From the NCBI RefSeq assembly GCF_029784165.1, contig NC_073695.1:10515786-10579785 (forward strand): DNA of 64,000 nucleotides, written 5' to 3'. This DNA is from Wyeomyia smithii. Lineage: Eukaryota; Arthropoda; Insecta; Diptera; Culicidae. The stretch's first letter is position 1, and each line of letters begins with the position of its first letter. A program made the translations under genes and the position numbers. Under the pieces are notes generated by a model. The model saw only the letters and a program-made list of their open reading frames with translations. It had not been told where the DNA came from and did not search any database. This document shows, piece after piece, positions 47,058 to 58,437 of this stretch.

Positions 47058-49057
47058 TAAATCACCAATTATTACTATTAGCAACAAATAAATATTCCGG
47101 TTCATTTTTTGTTTGCTTCGGTCGGTCCTCCCCGAGACCGTTACGAGCGCAGGCAGTGGGAAAAGGGGAGCAAAAAATGTGCGCCATAAAATCTCTAAAT
47201 AAATTATCGCCTCCCGAACTCCGTCGTGGCTCCGCGGTGGTGGACATTAGGCGTCACCCCGAACCGAGCCCTTATACTCGCGGGATTAATGATTCCGCCA
47301 CACATCTTTTAAGCGCTTTATCGTTGGACCGAAACATTGGAAGCCTGCTGCTGGAGGCAGCAAAATAAAAAGAATCCGCGAATAAATAAATAAATCCTGG
47401 CTTGTGTGTACACTTTTTTTTTGTGATGCTATGCAAAACCGATCGGATCTAAATTTTCGTTTTGCAATAAACGAGGCTTTTTATTCCCGAGTTTTAAGCT
47501 GAAGTTCACTGATTCCTAGGTTAAGTACAAATAAAACAAACAGTGGAACGTAAAATCAAATCGATGGCTGCAATTTCGGGTTGGAGTTCAAAGCGGAACG
47601 CACAGTCAAAGTTTTCAAGACATAATAAAATAGTTGCCACACAACAGGTTCGGTGGTGCTGCATCCTTCGTTTCACAGTTTTATATTGAGCGGATTAATT
47701 TGACAGCTCGGGTGCTTTATGATTGTAATTAGACATGCTCGGCACGTTCGCTACCTCATTCGAAGGCGGCCACCCATCGACCGTCGTGGAAAAGAGACGC
47801 TCCGACGACGGTGACGCCCAGGTGTCTTCGGTGGGTGGTTGAGCAAAGCGACACGAACAAGGAAGGGGAAAATTGTATTTTCTTCTTCGCCATTATTTAA
47901 GTTTAAAGCTCATCGCAGCCGCCTCCGCTACCACCAACGTCGCAACGCGACGATGAGAAGGAAGCAAACTTCATTCATTCGTTTAACGTATATGTGTTAG
48001 AGTACAAGAGAGGGAGGGATACAACGAGTCCAAAGTGGCGGTCTAAATTGGGGGCGGTTGATTTTAACGCACGACACTGGGGCTCCCACCATCATCAGTT
48101 GGGACATGAAGGACGATGTGGATGGCAAAAGGTCTTCTCTGCCGGCCGAGTGAAATACACTCGGGAGGTGCCAAGAGACATTTCACCTCCACTTTAACTG
48201 AAGAACGGATGCTCCATTTTTCATCACAAGAGACTAAGCGCAATGAGGGGCTCAGAAATTACTCGCATTTTGACGGTGAATGATGAAGCAAGTGGGAAGC
48301 ACCCGCGATGATCCGGCAACGTACCCCAAGACTGATGATGACGGAAAATGAGTTTCTTTCCGGGTGGTGTTCGCATGTGAAAGTGACGCGGGGCGAGAAT
48401 GATTTCAATATCTAACCTCTATCTGCTGATAGAAACGAATAATTAACGCATTTATCATAGTCATCATTTGCGAGGATGTGCGAAGCAGGTAGATAAGCTT
48501 CAATTTATCACCAGCAATTTAATATCGGCCCCGGCAAACAAATCAAGGTTGGAATATTTCAAATGTGAAAAATTAAATATTTTGAGAAAATCGCTTGTTT
48601 TACTACTTGCCTATAATAAGTATTTATGCATACAAACTGAACCTCAACCCGTGATCAAATATGGTGACGAGGATACTCGCAAGACAGAGCAGTTTACATT
48701 TCTGATTCTCATTCCAAAAATTGAACAAAATCCAGTTACGTATATTGTTAGTGTTATTTGTTTAAAGAAAAAGTTTAGGAGGCTTAAGTTGATTTATCTA
48801 CCTTCATCCAACTTATTGGACTTAAAAATAACGTTGCAAAACAGTTGCTTAGCAAATAGTGTTAAGACTGCAAATCATAAATTTATATTATTATTATTAT
48901 TTATTTATTTATTTCCATCTGACCCGCAGTGGTCTTCATGAAATTTTGATACACTAACAATAACAAACAAAGAACAAAGTGCAACATTAACAAACAGATT
49001 TCCAGCAATACAAACTATCTAACAAGCACATGAAACATTTTTAAACTATCTTATGCA

Positions 49058-50239
49058 CTACATGAGTCGTCTTAACCTATTCTTGAAAACGTCTATGGTT
49101 ACATTGAAGTCAAAATAGTCAAAAAATCTATTGAATACGTCACACATCGCCCTTATAGGTTCGTTCTGGCCGTAGTTAGTACATTGGTAGTCAAGTCGTA
49201 GAAAGTTCCATGATCTCAGGCTTCTCGCAGGCACATAGATGTCGAGTTGAGAGAGAATGGCCGGGGCATCAATTTGTCCAGCGAAAAGTTTTCCCACAAA
49301 AACAGCTCTCGATATATTTCTCCTTTTTGCTAAAGTGTCCATATCCAGTAAACGGCAGCGATCAATGTATGGAGGAAGCTCACTCGGGTTACTCCATGGT
49401 AGAGTACGTAGTGCATAACGGATGAACCGGCTTTGCACTGACTCAATTCTGTTTTTCCAAATCTCCGCATTGGGGCACCAAACAACAGCAGATGTTTCTA
49501 GCACCGACCGCACCAGGGAAAAATATAATGAACGCAGGCAATATGGGTCTGAAAATTTTTTGGCGATTCGAATTATAAACCCTAGGTTCCTATTCGCTTG
49601 TGCAATAATGCTCGTGTAGTGATCTCTAAAGGACATTTGAGAACCTAAGAGCACACCAAGATCCTTAACTACAGTGACTCGCGGAATAACATCGTGTTCC
49701 GAGTCAAGCGTCGCCAGGAACAGATCATCTATTTTTGTTCGTAATCCCCTCACGTTCTGGTAGTAAATTTTTATATTACCAATCACAGCAGTCCTAGAAG
49801 CGGAAGTTTCGTCAGCGGTGGAAGCGTTCAAACTAAACGGGTACTTGCCGTTTACAGCGAGTTGGAGAACCCCTTCACCACACCCACGCACTGGACCGGG
49901 ACGGCTGATGATCGCTGGCGGCAGTGGCTCGACAGTGGAGGGGGGCTTGGGGGTTTCCATAATGCTAACTTCGTTGCGTCCCAGTATCCGATAGGATGGC
50001 ACGGTTTCGGTCTCCGTAAATCGCGAATTAAGGGATGAAGCAACACTGAAAATTGGATGAAATTCAGGACACGAAGAAGCTCTAATAAAATCATACTTGC
50101 CTAAGCGAGCAAGTTGGATAGCCTCTTCACCAACTCCGAACACAGGAACGGAACGACGTGGATGGCCGGAACAGACTGCTGAAGACGAAGAAGAACGATA
50201 GTTGTCGACTGTGTCGGGTGGCTCAGAGGCTTCCATCAT
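49058..50239 (-). CDS. CR1 ORF2, large in-frame deletion (linker + EN start + C-terminus)
   Basis: The frame is open from 50362; the first ATG pair is at 50239, about 50 bases after the ORF1 stop, giving 393 codons (CR1 ORF2 is normally about 900-1000). The first ~155 codons are a linker with two related modules (MEASEPPDTV...GEEAIQLA..GKYDF and METPKPPSTV...GEGVLQLA..GKYPF). Then comes the start of the apurinic-like endonuclease, IKIYYQNVRGLRTKIDDLFL. At DSEHDVI the sequence jumps to PRVTVVKDLGVLLGS of the post-RT region and runs to the natural C-terminus (LPWSNPSELPPY, TNYGQNEP). All RT catalytic motifs and the EN active-site residues are missing, so the product cannot be an active EN/RT. 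Confidence 0.85.
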   Translation of the reverse strand: MMEASEPPDTVDNYRSSSSSAVCSGHPRRSVPVFGVGEEAIQLARLGKYDFIRASSCPEFHPIFSVASSLNSRFTETETVPSYRILGRNEVSIMETPKPPSTVEPLPPAIISRPGPVRGCGEGVLQLAVNGKYPFSLNASTADETSASRTAVIGNIKIYYQNVRGLRTKIDDLFLATLDSEHDVIPRVTVVKDLGVLLGSQMSFRDHYTSIIAQANRNLGFIIRIAKKFSDPYCLRSLYFSLVRSVLETSAVVWCPNAEIWKNRIESVQSRFIRYALRTLPWSNPSELPPYIDRCRLLDMDTLAKRRNISRAVFVGKLFAGQIDAPAILSQLDIYVPARSLRSWNFLRLDYQCTNYGQNEPIRAMCDVFNRFFDYFDFNVTIDVFKNRLRRLM

Positions 50240-50289
50240 GCGATATGGCGTGCGTTCCGTTGTCGTCAGTTCTCGGTGGAAGAAGAAAT

Positions 50290-51114
50290 TTAATGTTGCG
50301 TTGAAACTGCATCGATCCGGGGGGTCCCAACGTCGATTCGTGGAATTTTCGCAGGTCCCCAAAAATCCCGCTCAGCTTTCAAATTTTCAAATTCTCTGAA
50401 GAAAATTCCTTTCGGCCAAACAGATGGGTCAAGTGCTCTATCTTTCAACTCCTTTTCTATTCCTACTTTGAATGAAATGAAAGCATACTGATTCAAATCA
50501 GCATCTTTACGCACAAGCTTCCGAACATCGACTGGCTGTTGAGTTTCTAAGCATTGTTTTACTAGCTCGGAAATATCTGCTTCTGAAACATGACGAGCAA
50601 TTCTGGAGAAATAAAGCCAGAATTTTTCGGCTGGTTTTGCAACAGTTGCTACTATTGTGCTTCCCATATCGACCGATTTTGTTCCTCCAACAAGCTTCAA
50701 ATCAGGGCGAGATTTAGGTGTCGTATCACGAGTGCGCTTAATGCTTGGCCAAGCAGTGCGAGTGCGTCCCAAAGCGACGGAATCATTGGACTGATGTTTG
50801 TCGACTAATGTCTTAGTTAGCTCTTTGGTTTCTTGAAGCTCTATCTTTAATTCACACAGTGACTCGCGAACGGCATCCGAAATAACTGCTACAACATCCT
50901 GGGTCGTTTTCATGGGATTTTGTTTTATGTACTCCAATTGAGCAATACAGTGGTCACAAAACCACAAGATATTATTTTGCTCATTCACGAAGTCGACTTG
51001 AGGTCTTTTCAGACCAACGCATTTTAAATGCGCAGATTGATGACGAAAACCATTACATTGAATCACCTCAATAGTTTTGATCGGCTTAGAGCACTGGTAG
51101 CAGTTTGAAACCAT
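50290..51114 (-). CDS. CR1 ORF1 protein with PHD-like zinc finger
   Basis: 274 codons from ATG at 51114. Residues 5-56 form a zinc-binding finger: CYQC (5-8), Cys20, His25/His29, Cys32, and CDHC (53-56), close to the PHD C4HC3 layout but with His25 or nothing in place of the fourth Cys. Residues 75-105 look like a coiled coil (ELKIELQETKELTK). A basic Ser/Arg linker follows, and the C-terminal half (about 165-255) has an RRM-like pattern ending in VWPKGIFFREF. ORF1 proteins of this kind bind element RNA as chaperones. The full-length uninterrupted frame supports recent activity. Confidence 0.85.
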   Translation of the reverse strand: MVSNCYQCSKPIKTIEVIQCNGFRHQSAHLKCVGLKRPQVDFVNEQNNILWFCDHCIAQLEYIKQNPMKTTQDVVAVISDAVRESLCELKIELQETKELTKTLVDKHQSNDSVALGRTRTAWPSIKRTRDTTPKSRPDLKLVGGTKSVDMGSTIVATVAKPAEKFWLYFSRIARHVSEADISELVKQCLETQQPVDVRKLVRKDADLNQYAFISFKVGIEKELKDRALDPSVWPKGIFFREFENLKAERDFWGPAKIPRIDVGTPRIDAVSTQH

Positions 51115-51430
51115 GGTCCGTTTTATATGAGGTGTGTGTCCGTGCTGTATATTTCAGTTTTCGAAAATAACCACAAGATGTCGCTTCAATCGAAAAAATT
51201 GAGCGTGACGGTAGTGAGAAAAGCGAAAATACAAACAATGCACTGCACTTTCACCGAAACTAAAAACCGGCAAAACACACTTGGATTGTCTTAGCAAGGC
51301 ACTTCGAGTCGATCAAACAGCCACGAATTACAATATTGCCGTTTGGAGAAACACTTCGGCGTCTTGCAAACAATATAACACTCGAAAAATAGCTAATTCT
51401 TAGCACCGTAAACAAACGCGATGTACAAGT

Positions 51431-52180
51431 ACACGGAGTACACGGGAGTATAACTTATAATACATATATGAAGCTCAAGTAGTAAACATAAATGCAGCTT
51501 TTCTCACAAGTTTTTCTGGTGGAAACGTTTTGTTACAGATTACAATTTCACTTCGTCTTCAAAGGAAATAACTCATTTAAGATAGCAACATCTATTACTA
51601 TGTAAAGGTGAAAAAAAAAAATTTAAAAAAGTCCGTCGCTTGTGCTCTTGAATACCTAATTTTTCATTTGACAAACATCTCAATCAAGTCAAAAGCGCCT
51701 TAGCAAAACAAACGTTCCAAAATTGGTCAAACCGATCGGCTTGGTTGATTCATTTTAGTTCAAAGTCGAGTGTTGCCTCACTTATTATCAATGTTTTCAT
51801 TCGACGATTTCTGTGAGTTTTCGTCTCGTATCAATTATATTATATTGCACACTGGTCCAGAAACCAAATTTAGGGGGATATTTGGGTCCAGAGCTCTGTA
51901 GCAATGTTTGAGAGAAAAACTTTCTTCTGCAAAGTTGTTACATATGATAAAGCGCTTATTGAAAAATTATCAAAAATTAAGGTGACCAAAATTTTCGATG
52001 CAATCAAGAATCTAACTTATTTATAATAATTTTAAGTAACTTTGTAAAATAAAAAAATTCTCTATCTTTGATAACAACCGCTTTATATTGAAAAAACACA
52101 TTTTGCGATCTAACTTCTTTATTCCAAGTTTTACGTAAAGTTAGTTTTAAGTTTTAGTTCCATAATTCCATAATTCAGCC
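51431..52180. other. AT-rich spacer with dispersed repeat words
   Basis: Contains TTCTGCAAAGTTGTTACA (near 51926), shared in style with the 22-23 kb repeat cluster. No gene. Confidence 0.45.
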
Positions 52181-52385
52181 GCCCGCTCCGGGTCAGACGC
52201 TGTTGTACGCCGCCCCTTTGGGGATACAGCCGCGTACGACCCCCTTCCCAGTCAGCATACGACCATAGTTTCCACCGGGGTTGGTTACCCGATCTCCGCT
52301 AAGGTTACTCGTATTCCGGTCGGCACCACGTGGAGGTTGGGATAGGAGTTGCTGGACAGAGGTGAATGGCCACATTAGGATCTCA
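52181..52385 (-). repeat. Sharply bounded GC-rich fragment, probably retroelement-derived
   Basis: About 205 bases at roughly 55-60% GC sit abruptly in AT-rich surroundings. On the minus strand 60 codons are open (52193-52375) with phrases PPRGADRNTSNLSGDR and NPGGNYGRMLTGKG. I recognise the nucleotide phrase as recurring in mosquito DNA, probably near the end of a non-LTR element, but cannot name the family. Confidence 0.4.
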
Positions 52386-53557
52386 AGTTACACGTGTCCA
52401 GCCATTTGCCAACCATGTTAAAAATATGTTGTTTTTTAAATTTGAGTAAATTCAATTTAAAACCAAGACAAAAATTTGAATCATTTTATACATTATGCAT
52501 ATAAAAACACCCAGATTTATTTGTTGGTATTTTTTCTCATAACTAGGAATAATTACCTTTAATTTGATCTAAAAAGATTGATAATCGATCAACTGGTTCA
52601 AAAGTTATGAATTTTTTTAAAATTAAATACATCGAACATAGTTCTGTAGCACACATTTCTATAAGAAAAAGATGGATCAATTCTTTTCGGAACTATGAAT
52701 GCTTGAAGATGAGAGTTATGAGAATTTTCGCAATTACTACTAGTGTGAAATTTTCATGTATTTCTCAATAATCATTTTTACAATAACTACCGGGGCACCA
52801 AAGATAAACGGTAGTGTTGCCTATAAACAGTTTATCGCAGCAAGATATTACCCTCATTTTAAGAAATTTCACTGCTGAATTGAATGATTTTTCGGTTACC
52901 GTTATCGGTCCAATATCAATAAAGCAGATTAATTAATCTAGAACCAGAGTAATTTTCGCATCAGAAAAGCACAAATTTTCTTTGGGTGCTAATGACAATA
53001 ATTCAGTAGCATTAAAGGTGTTTTGTTTCGTTTCTTTTTCTCGAATCTGCGTCGCTCCGCCTTCATTGCAAAAATCTACGCTCAACTCGATACAAAAGAC
53101 TGCGTGTAGAAAATTTAACTTCATTCTTGTTCTTAACACGATAGCAAGTGGAGCCCTTATACCTGTGTTAGATACACGTTGTATAGCAGGCGTAGTGAAA
53201 CATGTTAAACAAGAGTTAAAATAAATATATATATTTGTCCTACGTCACCATTTCATACAACCCCTAGGGCTGTATACCTTGTAGTATTTGAACTGGAAAA
53301 CTCTCCATTAGCCCCAGCTCGGGACTTTCTGAATCCCAGAAAGTCGTTTTTTTTTTTTGTTTAGTTAACTCCAGCTCTCGATATTTTATACAGTTCAAAG
53401 ATATTTGGCATAAAAAAATCGATATCGACAACCGACTAAATAAAAATCACGGGACATTGCAAAGGCGCGCGAAACATTTTAGATGAACGTGGGACATTTC
53501 GTGGGACGTCTGGTCACTTTAGTTTAGTTCTTGGCTAACTTTTAGGACCTCTTTTCT
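52386..53557. other. AT-rich spacer with dispersed repeat copy 2
   Basis: 52556-52624 is the inverted partner of the 790-852 repeat. A (TA)n-like stretch lies near 53223-53235. No gene supported. Confidence 0.5.
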
Positions 53558-53890
53558 CTCAATCTTTAAAGCCAATTTCAACTGCAATCTCTCGTCCTGT
53601 TTCAGGTCATGTTTGAGGTCAAGGTAAAATCCGGCTTGAGGTACAATTCAAGGTTTAGTTTCAGGTCAAACTATAGGTCCAGTTTCAGTATCAGGTCCAA
53701 ATCCACGTCCAATCTCAGGGCCACATTCAAGTCCTGTTTCAGGTCTAGTTATAGGTCCAGTTTCAAGTTCTCTTCACAGGTTTGATTTGAGGTCAAATGC
53801 TAAATCAAATTCCAGGTCCAGTTCAAAGTCCAAGTCCAAGTTTAAGTTTAATCCGAAGTTCATTTTCGTGTCCAAGTTCTGATCCATTTC
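53558..53890 (-). repeat. Degenerate 12-bp tandem repeat, inverted copy
   Basis: About 28 diverged units of GGTCCAGTTTCA, the reverse complement of the CTGAAACTGGAC unit that fills 60444-62540 and 63427-64000. Same family in opposite orientation 6.5 kb away. Confidence 0.8.
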
Positions 53891-56800
53891 AATTGTTAGG
53901 ACCAAGGTATTTTTATCAAACTTTTTTGGTTGAGGCATCAGCAAATATGCAACAAAAAGGCTGAATTTTTTACATTAAAAATGATTCACACATTATCTTT
54001 CCAATTTGAAGGAATACAAGTCGTTCCAACTTTCATACATTTCCATACAATTTTTAATACCCTCCCAATAGACTATCCCCAAATCGGTTCAGAACTAATC
54101 CGATTACGTTCCACAGGTAAATTTCAGAATTTAAACCACATCATATGGTTCCCATTCACTGCAACCTTCCCGTTAAATTCTACTCACAGCCTCGCATCAG
54201 TTGGGCAAATAAATAATAAATTTTTATTTCCCGTAATAACAATAATTTGCATATAACATTGCTCCCGGGGTTGCGGGAGAGTTTTTCTCCTCCAGGATTT
54301 ACGGTTGTAGTCTGCGTACCGTGAATCTTATCGGGCAAACGCTTGAATCAGCTTCCAGCGCAAACAAATACTAAGTTATCGATTTCAAACGAACTTTTTT
54401 TCCAGTCGATAAACAATTTCTCTTCCAAGTTAGCAGGTTAAAATTTGCCGGGAAAAAAATGAGTCAGAAACACGCCGCCTGACAGTTGCCTTCGGTTCAT
54501 TCCCCTGGGGCCGAAAAAAGCGACCAAGCAAGCGGACCGGAATTTGTGCTGATTATGCGAATTCTGCTGAAATATACACGCTGCTGCTTCGCATCGCCCA
54601 TCCAAAGTTTGCAGTTTGCAGCTATTCACCCGCAAGACTAGCGATGGAGGAGGGGGGTATTTTCGTGGGTTTACTCCGAATTAGTCGGGCACCCCAGCAG
54701 CCAGCAGCATAAACAGATATGAATAAATTATTAGAATTTACCGGACGGCGGGAACGGGCGAGGGTTCGGGCGAAAATTTGCGCTGACCAGTCGGAGTTTT
54801 TTCTGTTGTTTTTTTCCCGTTGGGTTTCCGACAGGAAAACCGCTGGTAACTACCGTTATGAAAAAGCTCGTAATGAGATCTCTTTATGGGGTTGAGGATT
54901 GGACTTTTATTGCGCAATGTCGGGTGCGGTTGACCCTCGCTTATTTTCAACATGCGGTCTGATTAAACATTCACCCACCCGCGAAGGGGGCTGGGTGGTA
55001 GGAACACTTCAATCACCCCCGAGCCGGAGGCTGCAACTGACGGCCTGCAATTAGCTGTATTTGACATGCTGGTGCTGATTTGCAGATGCTGGCGATAAGC
55101 TTCTAAGTCGTCGATTGTTTTGCGGTGTTTCTCTAATGGTGACGTTCGATTACTGTGTGGTTGCTTTAAGTTGGGAGGTGCTATTGCCTCCATCTTTCAT
55201 TGATCAGTATTTCTAATCGTGATTAGTCAGTTCGAACAGCTAATTTATTAACAATCGAGAACCCTCTAATCGAACATCGCATTTTGTCAAAGTGAGAATT
55301 GATTTTTGTTTTTTTTCTATTTTAATCGGATCACTTTGAAATTCGTGATGTGCATCAAAAACGGAGCTGGTTCCAGATGAAAGAGAAAGCGATAGCTCTC
55401 ATTCATTAAGTGTTATAATCTCCCCTTTTGGGGCCTAGTATTGGCCACCCGATGGCCACTTGGTTTAGGATCAACCGAAGGGCAGGTGGCAGAACGTGCG
55501 GTCATAATGCTATCCCGTTGCAATTGGCTCCCCGGCAGGTAACTTAATTAGTGCCGAGCACTGCTGCCATCATGCTGCATCCCTCGAACACATCCCGTAT
55601 CGGATTTAATTACATGAATTTGTCTCCACACCCCGAGCCAATCGGGATGTCGAGAATCAAACTGCCCTTATCGAGTACAGTCACATGATATCGAAGTTAT
55701 AATTGAAAATTGTTTCAATTATTCGGTACCGAATTGCATTGCTCCATCTTTCCATGTGTGTCCGAAGTGGCACTGTTTGGAAATTTCAATATTCCTAAGT
55801 GGAAACGGAATCGATTTCTGGGCAACGAAGGGCACCCCCTACTACCAGGGCTCTAATTTCCTTCATTGCAAACTATCCCAATAATTACCTCCGCCAATTT
55901 ATTTTCCATTTGATCACATTAAGCACACAATTTGTCTTCCGGATCCGAGACGGCAAGCGAGAGAGAGAGGGATAGAGAGACAGTGGAGCGTTTGCAAAAT
56001 TTTAATTGACAGTTTGATGGGTTGTTCCATTTATTGATTGTCTCTCGTGCGCTCGAAAGTGGCTGCCAATTCGGGGCTGGTCCCCGCAGAGAGGTGATTC
56101 TAATATGCAACTACTAATCGATATTGCAACGACTAGAGCTCAACGCAACTGGGCTCCGGAATCTACAAAGAGCTGGGATTAATAATGAGCACTCGGAGTT
56201 GACAGCGGGAGGCTACAGTGTTTTCCCCCTGGTGGTCCGGATGAAATGATTGTTTGGCAGATGACGGAATGTTTTATGAATGCTAATGCATGGTCCGATA
56301 AATGAAAGCTGTAGCAGCAGTGGACATGGATTGTTTGGAAAAAATTCAACTAACGAACAACAACGGTTCTGGTTCAAAATATCTACGTTTGCTACTATTA
56401 TTGATGTGTTTCCGGATGCCAAATGGATTGTGTTATGGTCGCTCCAGTGTTGGTGATGTGCAATGGAAGTTGCTAGAACTTTCGGCATCGTAATATTTGC
56501 TAACAAATTTCTGTACGAGTATAACAGTCTAATTAGTTTTTAGACTGATTTCAACCACTGCTTATAATGTGCTTATGAGGGCTTTTGATGCATATCGCGC
56601 GTTAATTTAATTGTGCCAGGTATGAGCTGGATTGAAATTTAATACGAAATGCGTTGAATTGAACAATGCAGTAGACTCGGTTCTCATAAGCTAATTGGAT
56701 AGACCACGAAGTAATTTCTTCGTTACTAAACCAATCAACAATTGCTCGTCACAGGGAAGCTTCGAAGCCGCTTCGTCAAGCGTTCGACAGTCTAATTATT

Positions 56801-58437
56801 TTAATTTAACTGTTTTAAGTATCAAGTCTAGAAATGCTTCAAAAGACCCAATCAAACGAGTAAATCTCCACCGAACTTCCATCCGAGCTTGTCCTTATTT
56901 CGGCTTCTCTGTAATAAATCACTTCCAGTCCAGGTTACTTTTCCTTGGAGAGTTAAAACTAGACCACACGCAGGGTGCTGACGGCAAACGGGGCCAGAAA
57001 CATCACTCGCAGCGTTCACATTGAATAAAATCAACAATTAATGAATCATGGTGTCAACGCCAGCAGACAGTCAGAGTGTAGCAAGCCCGGAGAGCACAAG
57101 TGGCAACACTCCAACGGCGGCCAATGAAGGCTTATAATTACGTGAAGTCCGTCCTGTCCTCCGTTCGTCACAATTCGCAGTTTCACAAATTCAACGCACC
57201 CGGCAGAGGCCAGAAATTATATGTGCATGAGGAGAATTATGGAATATAAATTATTACAGAACTGCAATAAATAATTTACCAGTGAAATAGTTTATGCGCG
57301 CGAGTTGGACTACAACCATTCGTATGTGCGTGACAGCCAATTTTTTGGCCTTGCTTCCAGTACGGATGGATTTTGAATCAGCCTTCCAGATATAGTTTGA
57401 CTGTTTGGACATCGTTTGGTCATCGTTCGCAACGGCAACAGCAAAATCTGTCCGGAATGGAAGCTAGGAAAGGCCCCATCATAACTCAAAAACGTTGACC
57501 TCTAGTGGAGTCCAACTGGTTCTCCATTGCCATGTGCGATAGATTGGAAGCAGTCTACCGGGACGATTGGCAACATATTTGAATTCGAATCATCTCATTT
57601 TCGCCCATAAAACGGCGCTCGTCTGCACGGCTGCGAATAATTCCTCCGAATCCATTGACGAGAGAACGTCATTCGAGTTGAAGCACTCTTCAAACTTCGA
57701 GTCGGCCCCACCCTACCTTTCGATTTCGTCACGCGAGATTAATAAAATTGATAATAATAATAATTCCGGAGCAAATGTTGACAGTTAAAAATAAACGAGC
57801 CACAGGAGATAAATCATTGACGCGGCGTGAATTTCGACCGGCACTCAGACCGTTCGTCAGCTGACGGGGAACGAAACGACATTCATCATCCAGCATCCTA
57901 AAGTACCAGTAGGCCGAGCTGTTGTGATGGGGAACCAATCAACATACTGCTGCACGCTGATGACTGGCCAGGCGTTCGTTTCGTAGCTCGAGACCTGTAC
58001 CCGGTTGTTGGGTGTTGACTGCGGGAATTATGAACCGTCCTCGTGAGTGAGAGTGGTTCTAGTTTGCTTGATGCGGGCGCATGATATCGATTTGATTCGA
58101 ATTTCAAATTCCCAATATTCTTCTGGTAATCTATTGGGTGTAGAAATAGTGTTCGAGGGTATTCGAGGCTGTGATTTTTCCACGTCTTTTAGGTACAAGT
58201 TTTTGGAATTAGTGGTTTTAAGCTTTAATGAATTTCTACGAATTTTGGATTTGAAAATAAAACTCTTTTACTGCGACTTCAAAATTGCAAATAGCGTTCT
58301 GAAGGAACCTAATTTTATTGATAAAAAGCGACATACAAAGAAAGCAGTTTGGTTTGTAAAGAGTCATTGTTGAACTCAGAGTATAGGGTTTCAGGAAAGT
58401 TTGAGAATAAACACATGTTTAAAAAGGTCCAAGTTAC
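53891..58437. other. Unique island
   Basis: Few recognisable repeats: a (GA)n run near 55959-55980 and (AAT)n near 57750-57765. A juxtaposed TTTTCCACGTCTTTTAG|GTACAAG at 58192/58193 is a third plus-strand recursive-splice-like site. A 29-codon ORF (57048-57137) is listed separately. Otherwise no gene is supported. Confidence 0.4.
57048..57137 (+). CDS. Candidate 29-codon micro-ORF
   Basis: ATG at 57048 (context ATC-ATG-G), TAA at 57135-57137, with an in-frame TGA two codons upstream. The peptide begins MVSTPADSQSVASPES and is rich in Ser, Thr, Ala and Pro. Composition is protein-like, but no splice donor lies inside the frame and no family is recognised. Most likely chance or an upstream ORF. 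Confidence 0.15.
   Translation: MVSTPADSQSVASPESTSGNTPTAANEGL

Larger units (their letters stand above)
44401..48885. other. AT-rich edge, then unique moderate-GC island
   Basis: The stretch to about 44860 is AT-rich. Beyond that there are few recognisable repeats. A short (AAAT)n run lies at 47382-47396. Candidate exon, recursive splice site and small ORF are listed separately. A 157-codon frame at 48468-48941 runs into the tail of the CR1 element and shows no domain, so it is taken as chance. Confidence 0.4.
48886..51430 (-). mobile_element. CR1-clade retrotransposon, internally deleted but young
   Basis: On the minus strand: 5' UTR upstream of 51114 (limit near 51430 is an estimate), ORF1 (51114-50290), ORF2 from an ATG at 50239 to 49058, short 3' UTR, and a tail of AAAT/AAT repeats at 48886-48915. 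Both frames are free of stops and frameshifts, pointing to recent insertion. ORF2 has lost most of the endonuclease and the whole RT catalytic core in one in-frame deletion (junction near 49685). It therefore depends on another copy for mobility. ORF1 with a PHD-like finger is characteristic of CR1 elements. Confidence 0.85.

Noticed and set aside
48468..48941. 157-codon plus-strand ORF
   Set aside because: AT-rich composition without a domain; its end is made from the tail and 3' UTR of the CR1 element on the other strand.
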